Assembly (NCBI RefSeq): GCF_031020795.1
Contig: NZ_JAVHJP010000005.1
Location: 189,362-253,361, forward strand
Reading direction: 5' to 3'
From: Hydrogenophaga pseudoflava
GTDB lineage: Bacteria; Pseudomonadota; Gammaproteobacteria; Burkholderiales; Burkholderiaceae_C
DNA length: 64,000 bases
Both the position numbers and the translations under genes were made by a program. The notes under the pieces are model-generated. The model made no database searches and was not told the origin of the DNA. It saw only the letters and a program-made list of their open reading frames with translations. Of the stretch, positions 17,787-27,937 are shown one piece after another. Position 1 is the first letter of the stretch. Each line of letters begins with the position of its first letter.

Positions 17787-20201
17787 TCAGTGGACAAAGC
17801 CCATGCCGCGTGCTTCGCGCACCTCGGGCTTGATGCGGTGCTCGGCCTCGAGCTGGGCCAGAAACTCCTCCGGCGGCAAGGTCTCGGCCAGGATCTCGAC
17901 CTGCCGCTTGACGGCCGCGAAGTCGCCGGGACACAGCTGCTCCAGCTTCGCCAGCCGTGAGCGGATCGCATCCGTCAGGCCGGCCTCGTCGCCGGCCAGC
18001 GCCTCGACCACGAACATGCGCTCGCGCTGGTCCCTGCGCAGCGGCTTGAACCGGATCTTGAAGGTGAAGCGCCGCAGCGCCGCCTGGTCGATCGCGTCCA
18101 TGAGGTTGGTGGTGCAGACGAAGATGCCGTTGAAGCGCTCCATGCCCTGCAGCATCTCGTTGACCTCGGTCACCTCGTAGGTGCGCTGCGCGCCGCGCCG
18201 GTCCTGCAAAAAGCTGTCGGCCTCGTCCAGCAGCAGCACCGCCTTCTCGGCCTCGGCCTCGCGGAACATGGCCGCCATCTGCTGCTCGGTCTCGCCCACG
18301 AACTTGCTCACCAGATCGCTGGCGCGCCGGATCATCAGCGGCCGTTCGAGCTGCTTGGCGATGTGCTCGGCCAGCGCGGTCTTGCCGGTGCCCGGTGCGC
18401 CGTGGAAACACAGGCAGCCATGGCCACGCGCCTTGAGCGCCTCAACGATGCGGCCGATCTCGTAGCGGGACTCGACGTTCAGCATGTCCAGGCTGTACTG
18501 CGTGACTTCCGGGCGCATGCCCGCGTCGGGCCGGCGGCCCAGCGCCAGATCGGCGTTGCGCAGCTGGCGCTCGATCAGCTCGTCCAGCGTCGGGCTGGTG
18601 TCGGCCGCCACCTTCCTGCGCCGTCCCGGCACCTTGACCGGCGCGGCCGCCAGATGCGCAAAGCGCACCGCAGTGCGGATCTGCGCCGGCGTCAGCCCCT
18701 TGCGCGCGGTCAGCCGCGCCACCAGCGCCTCGGACACCGGCTCGCCTTCCAGCGTCTTGCGAACGAGCTGCTCACGCGCGCCGGGCGGCGGGCTCTTGAG
18801 TTCCAGGTGGTAGGCGAAGCGGCGGCGGAACGCCGGGTCGATCTGCTCGATGCGGTTGGTCACCCAGATGGTCGGCACCGCGTTGGATTCGAGGATCTGG
18901 TTGACCCAGGCCTTGCCGCTGACGCTGTGGCTCTGCGGCGCCGGCACCTGCTCGGCACGCGCCATGAACTGGGCCGCCTCGCTGCTGATGGGCGGAAACA
19001 CGTCCTCCACCTCGTCGAACAGCAGGGCCGAATGCGCCGTGCCCTTGAGGAAGACCTGGGCGATTTGCAGAGAGCGGTAGCGGTCACGGCCCGAGAGCGC
19101 GTTGCCGTCGCGGTCGGCGTATTCCACCTCGAACAGCTCCAGCCCCGCGGCCTGCGCGACCACGCGCGCCAGCTCGGTCTTGCCGGTGCCTGGCGGGCCG
19201 TAGAGCAGGATGTTGACGCCCGGCTCCTTGCGCGCCACCGCCTCGCGCAGCAGGCCGCTGAGCAGGCGCACGTCGTCGGCGACGTAATCGAAATCCTTGG
19301 GCGTGAGCGCCGAGCGTGCCGCCGGCCGCGTGAACACCGCCATCAGCTCGCTCTCGCTGCGGTACTCGCGCATCAGCACCGGCGGCAGCTTCTCGCTGAC
19401 CTTCATCAGGTCGGCCAGGTCGGTGATGTTGTGTTCGGAGATCAGGTTCTCCACCATGCCGATGCGTTCCAGCCGCGAGCCGGCGCGCAGCGCCTCGCCC
19501 ACTTCGCTGGCCTTCACGCCGGCCACGTCGGCGATCGCCGCGTAGGCCTCGGGTGCGTTGTTGACCTTGAACTCCACCAGGATGGAGCGCAGGTCGCGCT
19601 GGTAGCGCGCCAGCGTGCCGTAGAGCAGCAGCGCGCGCTCGGCGCGGTTGAGCTGCAGCAGGTTGGCCAGCGCGTCGATGTTCTTCTCCACCAGCGTGCT
19701 CTGCTTCTTCAGCGCCTGGTTGAGCCAGTCTCCGGTCACTGCCAGCACCGACAGCAGGTCCTTGGGCGACTCCTTGGCGTACTCGTCGAGATAGAAGAAC
19801 AGCGTGCCTTCCTCATAGGGGCCGCGCCAGACGCCGTAGCGCTCCATGAACGCGGCCGTGGAGAGCTGCTCGTTGCCGGTCCAGAGTTCGTTGTCCTTGC
19901 AGCGGCGGGCCAGGAACTCGCGCAGGCGCGTGAGCACGGTCATCGGCCAGACCAGGTGGCGGCCGGCCAGCGCCAGCAGGGTGTTGAGGTCGCGGCGCAC
20001 GTTGAAGCGCTGCCCCTGGCGGGCGGCGAGCGTGAGCACGAAGTGCGAGCACATCAGGTCCAGCACCGGCGCCTGGCGCAGCCCGGTCGGCACGAACACG
20101 CGCGCGTCCGACGCCGGGCTGTGCCGGGGTTCGGGGCCCGGGCGCGCCTCGGCCGGGCGCGGCGCCGCCGGCATGGCGCGCTGCAACAGGCGTTTGCTCA
20201 T
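17787..20201 (-). CDS. Tandem AAA+ ATPase
   Basis: 804-residue protein with two AAA+ modules. Residues about 1-300 form a helical N-terminal region without a recognised domain. The first module has Walker A GPPGTGKTE (about 331-339) and an unusual Walker B LLFDEVED. The second has Walker A GAPGTGKTA and Walker B LLLDEADS, with the arginine-finger region AALRRFTFKIRFKPL. The order (N domain, two ATPase rings) recalls Cdc48/p97-type unfoldases, but the N domain is different. The ATG start is backed by ggaggtg eight bases upstream. It is transcribed alone. Likely remodels a protein complex; no substrate or partner gene is evident. Confidence 0.88.
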   Translation of the reverse strand: MSKRLLQRAMPAAPRPAEARPGPEPRHSPASDARVFVPTGLRQAPVLDLMCSHFVLTLAARQGQRFNVRRDLNTLLALAGRHLVWPMTVLTRLREFLARRCKDNELWTGNEQLSTAAFMERYGVWRGPYEEGTLFFYLDEYAKESPKDLLSVLAVTGDWLNQALKKQSTLVEKNIDALANLLQLNRAERALLLYGTLARYQRDLRSILVEFKVNNAPEAYAAIADVAGVKASEVGEALRAGSRLERIGMVENLISEHNITDLADLMKVSEKLPPVLMREYRSESELMAVFTRPAARSALTPKDFDYVADDVRLLSGLLREAVARKEPGVNILLYGPPGTGKTELARVVAQAAGLELFEVEYADRDGNALSGRDRYRSLQIAQVFLKGTAHSALLFDEVEDVFPPISSEAAQFMARAEQVPAPQSHSVSGKAWVNQILESNAVPTIWVTNRIEQIDPAFRRRFAYHLELKSPPPGAREQLVRKTLEGEPVSEALVARLTARKGLTPAQIRTAVRFAHLAAAPVKVPGRRRKVAADTSPTLDELIERQLRNADLALGRRPDAGMRPEVTQYSLDMLNVESRYEIGRIVEALKARGHGCLCFHGAPGTGKTALAEHIAKQLERPLMIRRASDLVSKFVGETEQQMAAMFREAEAEKAVLLLDEADSFLQDRRGAQRTYEVTEVNEMLQGMERFNGIFVCTTNLMDAIDQAALRRFTFKIRFKPLRRDQRERMFVVEALAGDEAGLTDAIRSRLAKLEQLCPGDFAAVKRQVEILAETLPPEEFLAQLEAEHRIKPEVREARGMGFVH

Positions 20202-20357
20202 GAGGACACCTCCAGTCTAGACAACGGGGCATGCGGTCCGCGAAAGCGGATTGGAGCGGACCATAACCCAGCTTCATCCATCATGGAAGAGCATGATCCA
20301 GCGCGGTCCGGCGAGTTGTGGGGCCTTTCCCGCTCACTTGTGACAATCGTCCGGCGG

Positions 20358-20363
20358 CACAAT
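20358..20363 (+). promoter_or_regulatory. -10-like CACAAT before threonine dehydratase gene
   Basis: CACAAT six bases before the ATG at 20370. A second TGACAAT lies at 20341-20347. Either could initiate the transcript; no ribosome-binding site is visible. Confidence 0.4.
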
Positions 20364-20369
20364 CGGTCC

Positions 20370-21569
20370 ATGCTGGAAAAAAGAGACATCGACGCCGCCG
20401 CTGAGCGCCTGAACGGCCAGGTGCTGGACACCCCTTGCGTGGAATCGCGCACGCTTTCGCAGCTCACCGGCTGCCAGGTGTTCCTCAAGTTCGAGAACCT
20501 GCAGTACACCGCGTCGTTCAAGGAGCGCGGTGCCTGCAACAAGCTCTCCCAGCTGTCGGCCGACGAACGGGCGCGCGGCGTGGTGGCCATGAGCGCCGGC
20601 AACCACGCCCAGGGCGTGGCCTATCACGCCCAGCGCCTGGGCATCCGCGCGGTGATCGTGATGCCGCGCTTCACCCCCGGCGTGAAGGTCGAGCGCACGC
20701 GCGGCTTCGGCGCCGAGGTCGTGCTGCACGGAGATACCCTGGAGGCGGCGCGCGCGCACGCCTACGCGCTGGCCGAGCAGCAGGGGCTGGTGTTCGTGCA
20801 CCCGTACGACGATGAGGCCATCGTCGCCGGCCAGGGCACGGTGGCGCTGGAGATGCTGCGCGCGCAGCCCGACATCGACACGCTGGTGATCGCCATCGGC
20901 GGCGGCGGCCTGATCGCCGGCATGGCGACGGCGGCGCGCGCCGTGCGGCCGGACATCCGGATCGTCGGCGTGCAGACCGAGCGCTTCCCGGCCATGTACA
21001 ACGCCATCAAGGGCACGCACCTGCCGCAGGGCAGCAGCACCATCGCCGAGGGCATCGCGGTCGGTACGCCGGGCGTGATCCCGCAGGCCATCATCCGGGA
21101 CAAGGTCGACGACCTGCTGCTGGTCGACGAGGGCGACATCGAGCAGGCCATCGTGATGCTGCTGGAGATCGAGAAAACCCTGGTCGAGGGCGCGGGAGCG
21201 GCCGGACTGGCCGCCGTGCTCAAGCACCCGGAGCGCTTTGCCTCTCGCAAGGTGGGCCTGGTGCTGTGCGGCGGCAACATCGACCCGATGCTGCTGGCCT
21301 CGATCATCGAACGCGGCATGGTGCGGGCCGGCCGGCTCGCGCGCGTGCAGGTCAGCGCACGCGACGTGCCCGGCAACCTGGCGCGCATCACCGCCATCGT
21401 GGCTGAGGCTGGCGCCAACATCGACGAAGTCCACCACCAGCGCGCCTTCACCCTGCTGGCGGCGCAGAACGTGGCGATCGAGCTGGTGCTGCAGACCCGC
21501 GGGCGCGAGCACGTGCAGCAGGTGATCGACGCGCTCAAGGCCGCCGGCTTCGACGCCCAACTGATGTAA
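20370..21569 (+). CDS. Threonine ammonia-lyase (catabolic type) with ACT domain
   Basis: 399-residue fold-type II PLP enzyme. The PLP lysine lies in SFKERGA (Lys about 50), the phosphate-binding loop is GGGGLIAG and SAGNHAQG contacts the cofactor. One C-terminal ACT domain (about 325-399, ARDVPGNLARITAIVAE) marks the shorter biodegradative or isoleucine-insensitive form, unlike biosynthetic IlvA with two regulatory domains. Product is 2-oxobutanoate from Thr (or pyruvate from Ser). The next gene, a hotdog thioesterase, starts six bases after the stop. Confidence 0.92.
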   Translation: MLEKRDIDAAAERLNGQVLDTPCVESRTLSQLTGCQVFLKFENLQYTASFKERGACNKLSQLSADERARGVVAMSAGNHAQGVAYHAQRLGIRAVIVMPRFTPGVKVERTRGFGAEVVLHGDTLEAARAHAYALAEQQGLVFVHPYDDEAIVAGQGTVALEMLRAQPDIDTLVIAIGGGGLIAGMATAARAVRPDIRIVGVQTERFPAMYNAIKGTHLPQGSSTIAEGIAVGTPGVIPQAIIRDKVDDLLLVDEGDIEQAIVMLLEIEKTLVEGAGAAGLAAVLKHPERFASRKVGLVLCGGNIDPMLLASIIERGMVRAGRLARVQVSARDVPGNLARITAIVAEAGANIDEVHHQRAFTLLAAQNVAIELVLQTRGREHVQQVIDALKAAGFDAQLM

Positions 21570-21575
21570 CCCGCC

Positions 21576-22001
21576 ATGAACCCACCCGAAGAGACGCTGA
21601 ACACCGATACCCTGCAGGCCTGCCTGTCCGACTGGTTCGCACCCTGGATCCAGGCGCTGGGCCTGCGCGTCGAGTCGTTCCAGACCGACGAGGTGGTGCT
21701 GCGGCTGCCGCAGAACGACCAGCTCGCACGCATCGGTGGCATGGTCTGCGGTCAGGCCATGATGGCCGCCGCCGACACCGCCATGGTGCTGGCCATCGTG
21801 ACCCGGCTGGGCACCCGGCGGCCGATGACCACCGTGCAGCAGAACAGCAGCTTCCTCAAGCCGCTGTCGAACCAGGACGCACTGGTGACGGCGCGCGTGG
21901 TGCGGGCCGGCAAGAACCTGGTGTTCGGCGAGATCGACATCGCCGGCGCCCTCGACGGCAAGAGCGTCTGCCGCGCCAGCACCACCTACGCGCTGCTCTG
22001 A
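21576..22001 (+). CDS. PaaI-like hotdog thioesterase
   Basis: 141-residue single hotdog domain of the PaaI/thioesterase superfamily. Catalytic region is GGMVCGQAMMAAADTAM, and TTVQQNSSFLKPL is the second family stretch. It probably hydrolyses an acyl-CoA thioester as a tetramer. Six bases after the threonine dehydratase gene, hence co-transcribed; the pairing may reflect removal of a CoA ester formed from 2-oxobutanoate, but that is a guess. Confidence 0.85.
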   Translation: MNPPEETLNTDTLQACLSDWFAPWIQALGLRVESFQTDEVVLRLPQNDQLARIGGMVCGQAMMAAADTAMVLAIVTRLGTRRPMTTVQQNSSFLKPLSNQDALVTARVVRAGKNLVFGEIDIAGALDGKSVCRASTTYALL

Positions 22002-22086
22002 AAGATGCCGAGGGTTCGGCCGGGTGCGGCACGGGCCGGTCGGCTTTAGAATCCGCGTTGATTTTTCTCAATCCCGGAGACGCCCC

Positions 22087-22230
22087 ATGGCCCACGCCCC
22101 CCACGACAGCCACGCCGATCAGCCCCAGGACGTGGTCGAGTCCATCGTTCCGCACATGCCCGTCGTGCTGCCCGTGGCCGGCGCGGTGCTGATCTTCCTG
22201 CTGGCCTTCATCGCCGTGTTCATGGCCTGA
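22087..22230 (+). CDS. Small single-pass membrane protein
   Basis: 47-residue protein with a His/Asp-rich N-terminus (MAHAPHDSHADQPQ) and one C-terminal transmembrane helix (VLPVAGAVLIFLLAFIAVF). The ATG at 22087 has cggaga six bases upstream. A TAGAAT at 22047-22052 can serve as promoter, and a clear terminator follows. These signals support a real gene. The topology suggests a tail-anchored or small accessory subunit of a membrane complex; no family assigned. Confidence 0.75.
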   Translation: MAHAPHDSHADQPQDVVESIVPHMPVVLPVAGAVLIFLLAFIAVFMA

Positions 22231-22251
22231 AACCAGCTTCGGTCTACGAAC

Positions 22252-22280
22252 AAAGCCGCCCACCGGGCGGCTTTTGTTTT
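22252..22280. terminator. Rho-independent terminator, probably bidirectional
   Basis: Stem GCCGCC/GGCGGC with flanking A tract and TTTTGTTTT run. It lies between the small membrane protein (+) and the convergent DUF4440-like gene (-) and has T-rich tails on both strands. Confidence 0.85.
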
Positions 22281-22289
22281 GGAGTCCGC

Positions 22290-22679
22290 TCAGCCGGCGA
22301 CCACCGTGCCCTGGTGGTACACCGCCTGCCAGCGCGCGCCCTCCCGCCGCCACAGCGTCGTGCGCCGCGTGACCCGGCCCGGCTGGTGCAGGCGGTAGGT
22401 GAGCAGCCAGACGTCCTCGCCCACCCGCTGCAGGTGGTGCTCGTCGGTCTGCCAGCTCGCCGGATCGGGCCGGCCGGGGCGCTGCGCCAGCACCTGGCGT
22501 GCGAAGGCCCGGCTGTAGCGGCGGCCGGTGGCGCCGGTCTCCCAGAAGCCGGGCGCCACCAGCCGGTCGAAGTCGGCCAGGGTCGCGTCCGCAAAGGCCG
22601 CGTGGTAGAGGTCTTCAAGGGTTTTGAGCTCGTCCAGCACGGGCGCCAGACCGGATTCCAGGGTGAGTTCGGGTTCCAT
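22290..22679 (-). CDS. NTF2-like (DUF4440/SnoaL-type) protein
   Basis: 129-residue protein with the helical start and curved sheet pattern of the NTF2-like superfamily (LEDLYHAAFADATLADFDRLVAPGFWE, in part: TLADFDRLVAPGFWE, then WLLTYRLHQPG and WRREGARWQAVYHQGT). These small cone-shaped folds bind hydrophobic ligands or act as isomerases; no catalytic residues can be named. ATG start at 22679; no clear ribosome-binding site. Function unknown. Confidence 0.75.
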   Translation of the reverse strand: MEPELTLESGLAPVLDELKTLEDLYHAAFADATLADFDRLVAPGFWETGATGRRYSRAFARQVLAQRPGRPDPASWQTDEHHLQRVGEDVWLLTYRLHQPGRVTRRTTLWRREGARWQAVYHQGTVVAG

Positions 22680-22998
22680 GGCGCGACTCTAGCGGCTCCG
22701 CCACACCGTACCCCCGCCGGCATTCATGCATCAGGTTATGCAAGGCTTGCATGTAACTTGCCGGTAACTGACCACCCTTCTTTTTTAAAATTGAGCGGTT
22801 AGGCCGACACGCGGACCAGAACCCGGGATCACCCGCCCCCTTTCTGGCTGTCGCGGTGCATCCGCAACCGCCCTGCAGCCCCGAGCGCCGACCGCCCTTA
22901 TTGCCCAAGGGATCTTGCACAGCCGCCCGCCACCGTTCCGTGGCCCGCGGCTGTTGGTGTCTCTTGGCCGCCGCTTTCAAACTACCGGAGCCTTTTCG
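22680..22998 (+). promoter_or_regulatory. Long leader and promoter region of pckG
   Basis: This 319-base gap holds no gene. An AT-rich patch at about 22758-22795 contains TAAAAT (22786-22791), a likely -10, so the transcript would have a leader of about 200 bases. The leader is GC-rich with several short inverted repeats but matches no riboswitch class I recognise. Confidence 0.45.
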
Positions 22999-24873
<1,875 letters not shown>

Positions 24874-24903
24874 TCCGGAGCCATCCGGGGTCCCGACCCA
24901 AAC

Positions 24904-24938
24904 AAAAAGCCCCCCGGCGTCCGCCGGGGGGCTTTTTT
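24904..24938 (+). terminator. Rho-independent terminator after pckG
   Basis: Perfect stem AGCCCCCCGGCG/CGCCGGGGGGCT type hairpin followed by six T. The A tract on the other side makes it usable for the convergent gene as well. Confidence 0.9.
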
Positions 24939-24959
24939 CATGGGTGGTCTGGAAAGGCT

Positions 24960-25508
24960 TTACAGATAGGGCAGGTAACCCGTCTGGCGGCGCACTTCCA
25001 TCCGGGCCCAGCGGCGGATCGGCGAAGCGAATCCCGTGTCCATGCCCAGCGGCGCCAGCGCGTCCGAGAAGTCGTTGGCAGCGGGCGCGGTGGGGTTGAG
25101 TTCTTCGGCCAGCTCGGCTTCGCGGGCACGGGCTTGCATCAGTTCGGCCTTGAGGCGCGGATCGGTGCGGGCCAGATCCCAGAGGCGGGCCTCAGCGCGG
25201 GCTTCGGCCAGCGAGCGCGACCAGCTGTCGAGCGAGCGCAGCGTGACCTGCGCCGCGCGGCGGGCGGTGCCGGCGAACAGTGCAGAGCCGGCGAAGATGA
25301 CGACCCACAGTGCGACCCAGCCGAGGAACAGGTGGCCATCGGCCCAGGTGCCGATCATCTGGTCGGCCAGCACAACCAGCGCGGCCACGGCGGCGGCGAG
25401 CAGCATGGTGGCCAGGCTGCGAGAGCCGTCGAAGCGGCGGGGGGCGCCACGTTTGGCACTGGTGCCCAGGCCGACGGAGGCGGGAGAGGAAGAGAAGACG
25501 GTGCTCAT
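24960..25508 (-). CDS. Hypothetical membrane protein
   Basis: 182-residue protein with two adjacent transmembrane helices (about 32-50, LATMLLAAAVAALVVLAD, and 58-80, LFLGWVALWVVIFAGSALF) and a long helical cytoplasmic tail (LAEARAEARLWDLARTDPRL). Start ATG at 25508 is preceded by aaaggag. Divergent from a LysR gene, which might control it. No family recognised. Confidence 0.7.
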   Translation of the reverse strand: MSTVFSSSPASVGLGTSAKRGAPRRFDGSRSLATMLLAAAVAALVVLADQMIGTWADGHLFLGWVALWVVIFAGSALFAGTARRAAQVTLRSLDSWSRSLAEARAEARLWDLARTDPRLKAELMQARAREAELAEELNPTAPAANDFSDALAPLGMDTGFASPIRRWARMEVRRQTGYLPYL

Positions 25509-25589
25509 GGCGAACTCCTTTGGGAAACGGTCTTTTGGACGGGTGAATACTAGGGTGAACCCTGATGTCACGCCACTTTATTTTTGTGA

Positions 25590-25602
25590 TGAATTACATT
25601 CA
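25590..25602. promoter_or_regulatory. LysR-type binding site TGAATTACATTCA
   Basis: Perfect T-N11-A inverted repeat (TGAAT, three bases, ATTCA) ending five bases before the LysR start codon. The position suits autorepression and shared control of the divergent membrane-protein gene. Confidence 0.6.
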
Positions 25603-25607
25603 CAGAG

Positions 25608-26600
25608 ATGATGAATGAGACCAACTTCCGCACCCTGGACCTCAACCTGCTGAGGGTGTTCGACGAAGTCATGGCCGAGCGCAACCTCACCCGCGCCGCG
25701 CACAACCTCGCGATGACGCAGCCGGCAGTGAGCAATGCGCTCAAGCGCCTGCGGGAACACCTGGGCGACGAACTGGTCCGGCGCTCGGGCTACGGCGTGG
25801 AGGCGACGCCGGTGGCGCTGGCGCTGTGGCCCACGGTGCGCGACGCCCTGGCCCAGCTGCGGGAGTCCCTGTCCCCGGCCGGCTTCGAGCCCGCCACGGC
25901 GGCCAACGCCTTTGTGCTGGCCATGGCCGATGCCACGGCGGCCAAGCTGGTGCCCGGGCTGGTGGATCTGCTGGAGAAAGAGGCCCCGGGGGTGAATCTG
26001 CGCATCGTGCCGCTCACCACGCGCGATCCGCGCGAGCTGCTGGAGTCGGGCTCGGCCGACCTGGCGATCGGTCACTTCCCCGGCGTGATCGCCGAACTGA
26101 CCGCCATTCACCTGCAGGAGCACAGCCCGCGTTTCCTGCACCAGCGGCTCTACGACGGCGAGTACGTGGTGGTGATGCGCCGCGACCACCCCCTGGCCCG
26201 AGCGCCGCTCACGCTCGATGCCTACTGCGCCGCGCGCCACCTGCTGGTGAGCTTCTCGGGCCGGCCCTTCGGCTTTGTCGACGAGGCGTTGTCCGCCATG
26301 TCGCGCCAGCGCCGGGTGGTGATCACCGTCAACCAGTTCTTCACCGCGGGGCGCGTGGTGGCCAGCACCGACCTGCTGACCGTGCTGCCGCGCCATTTCG
26401 TCGAGGTCACCGGGATCGAGTCGGCGCTGACGCTGCGCGAGCTGCCGCTGCCGGTGCCTGTGGTGCACGTCGACGCCCTGTGGCACCGGCAGTCGGCGCA
26501 CAACGGCGCGCACCGCTGGCTGCGGCAGGCGGTCGAGCGGGCGGCGCGGCGCGGCTTCGCGGAGACCGCAGCGGAAGCTGCAACGACAATTGCGGGATGA
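25608..26600 (+). CDS. LysR-family transcriptional regulator
   Basis: 330-residue regulator. N-terminal winged HTH at about 10-70 (LLRVFDEVMAERNLTRAAHNLAMTQPAVSNAL; key part LTRAAHNLAMTQPAVSNALKRL), then a periplasmic-binding-like effector domain at 95-310. The HTH start LDLNLLRVFDEV places it near the NodD/LeuO-like branch. Tandem ATGs at the start; a T-N11-A site sits just upstream. Its stop overlaps the start of the metallophosphoesterase gene (ATGA). Effector unknown. Confidence 0.92.
   Translation: MMNETNFRTLDLNLLRVFDEVMAERNLTRAAHNLAMTQPAVSNALKRLREHLGDELVRRSGYGVEATPVALALWPTVRDALAQLRESLSPAGFEPATAANAFVLAMADATAAKLVPGLVDLLEKEAPGVNLRIVPLTTRDPRELLESGSADLAIGHFPGVIAELTAIHLQEHSPRFLHQRLYDGEYVVVMRRDHPLARAPLTLDAYCAARHLLVSFSGRPFGFVDEALSAMSRQRRVVITVNQFFTAGRVVASTDLLTVLPRHFVEVTGIESALTLRELPLPVPVVHVDALWHRQSAHNGAHRWLRQAVERAARRGFAETAAEAATTIAG
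26585..26590 (+). promoter_or_regulatory. -10-like GACAAT inside the end of the LysR gene
   Basis: GACAAT six bases before the metallophosphoesterase ATG. It lies within the last codons of the LysR gene and may give a leaderless transcript of the downstream gene. Confidence 0.4.
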
Positions 26601-27427
26601 AGCTGCAACTGCTCAGCGACCTGCACCTCGAAGCCGACGCCGGCTTCATCGCCACGCCCGCGCCGGACGCCGACCTGCTGGTGCTCGCGGGCGACATCGG
26701 TTCCTACCAGAAGCGGCGAGACGGCACGGTGATGGACGAGCCCGACTGGGGGCTGCGGCGCTTCTCGCCCCTGCCGCAGCACGGCGGCTGGCCGACGCCG
26801 GTGCTGTTCGTGCCGGGCAACCACGAATACGACAACCTCGACTGGGACGAGGCGCACGCGGGTCTGCGCCGCGCCTGCGACCGGCTCGGCATTGCCTGGC
26901 TGGAGCGAGAGACGCTGCGGATCGACGGCGTGCGCTTCATCGGCACCACGCTCTGGAGCGACTACGACGCGCTGGCGCCGGCAGACGCGACCGAGACCGA
27001 GCGCCTGCGCCTGCGCGAAAAGGCGTTTCGCGCCGCGAACTTCTATCTCCACAAGATGGCCGGTCTGCGCGCAGGCGCCCTGTTCGACGCGGCCGCCATG
27101 CGCGAGCTTGCACTGGAATGCCAGGACTGGTTGCGCGCTGCGCTGGCGCAGCCGCACGGTGGGCCCACGGTCGTGGTGACGCATTTCGCGCCGACCCTGC
27201 ACAGCGCCGACCCGCGCTACGGCCTGGCGCCCGGCACCGCCGGTTTCTGCAACGCCCTGGACGAGTTGCTGCCGCAGGCCGATCTGTGGCTGCACGGCCA
27301 CCTGCACTGCGCCACCGACGTGCTGGTGGGCCGCTGCCGCATCGTGGCCAATCCGCTGGGCTATGCGCGCAAGGGCGAGCAGGACGATTTCAGGCCCACG
27401 CTGACGGTGAATGTGGAAATCCCATAG
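26597..27427 (+). CDS. Calcineurin-like metallophosphoesterase
   Basis: 276-residue metallophosphoesterase. All motifs are present: SDLHLE (Asp, His), AGDIGS (Asp), GNHEYDN (Asn, His), THFAPT (His) and HGHLHCATD (paired His). These bind two metal ions for phosphoester hydrolysis. Cytoplasmic; no signal peptide. Starts within the LysR stop (ATGA), so it may be coupled to it, or transcribed from its own GACAAT. Substrate not predictable. Confidence 0.92.
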   Translation: MKLQLLSDLHLEADAGFIATPAPDADLLVLAGDIGSYQKRRDGTVMDEPDWGLRRFSPLPQHGGWPTPVLFVPGNHEYDNLDWDEAHAGLRRACDRLGIAWLERETLRIDGVRFIGTTLWSDYDALAPADATETERLRLREKAFRAANFYLHKMAGLRAGALFDAAAMRELALECQDWLRAALAQPHGGPTVVVTHFAPTLHSADPRYGLAPGTAGFCNALDELLPQADLWLHGHLHCATDVLVGRCRIVANPLGYARKGEQDDFRPTLTVNVEIP

Positions 27428-27498
27428 GAAAAAGACCACACCCCGCGCTTACACTGGCGCGATTCGCCCGCCAAGGGCCACACAACCGGAGAGACACC

Positions 27499-27921
27499 AT
27501 GAAGATCCTGCTCGCTGTGGACGGCAGCGCATACACCAAGAAGATGCTGGCCTACCTGACCACCCACCTGGAGGTCTTCCACCCCGAGAACGAGTTCACG
27601 ATCTTCACCGTGCAGATGCCCTTGCCTCCGCGGGCGCGTGCCGCCGTGGGTGCGGAGGTCGCCAACAGCTACTACGCCGAAGAGGCCGAGAAGGTGACCG
27701 CACCCGTGGTCAAGTTCCTCAAGCGCCACGGCATCGAACCCAAGGTCGTGCACAAGACCGGTACCCCCGGCGAACAGATCGCCAAACAAGCCGACGCCGG
27801 CAAGTTCGACCTGGTGATGATGGGCTCGCACGGTCACAGCGCCCTGGGCAACCTCGTGATGGGCTCGGTCGCCACACAGGTGCTGGCGCACTGTGGCGTG
27901 CCGGTGATGCTGGTGCGCTGA
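27499..27921 (+). CDS. Universal stress protein UspA family
   Basis: 140-residue single Usp domain. The ATP-binding loop MMGSHGHSALGNLVMGSVATQVL (key part GSHGHSALGNLVMGSV) is intact, so it belongs to the ATP-binding UspFG-type group. VDGSAYTKK starts the fold. Start at 27499 with cggaga upstream. Expected to be cytoplasmic and induced in starvation or stress. Convergent with the tetR-type gene 17 bases downstream. Confidence 0.95.
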   Translation: MKILLAVDGSAYTKKMLAYLTTHLEVFHPENEFTIFTVQMPLPPRARAAVGAEVANSYYAEEAEKVTAPVVKFLKRHGIEPKVVHKTGTPGEQIAKQADAGKFDLVMMGSHGHSALGNLVMGSVATQVLAHCGVPVMLVR

Positions 27922-27937
27922 CGCGCCCGCGCCGGCC

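Noticed and set aside
18363-20369. N-terminal extension of the threonine dehydratase frame by about 670 codons
   Set aside because: The extension is antisense to the tandem AAA+ gene; homologous start and -10 element place the real start at 20370.
22680-22998. Riboswitch in the pckG leader
   Set aside because: The leader is long but shows no conserved core of a class I recognise; left as leader only.
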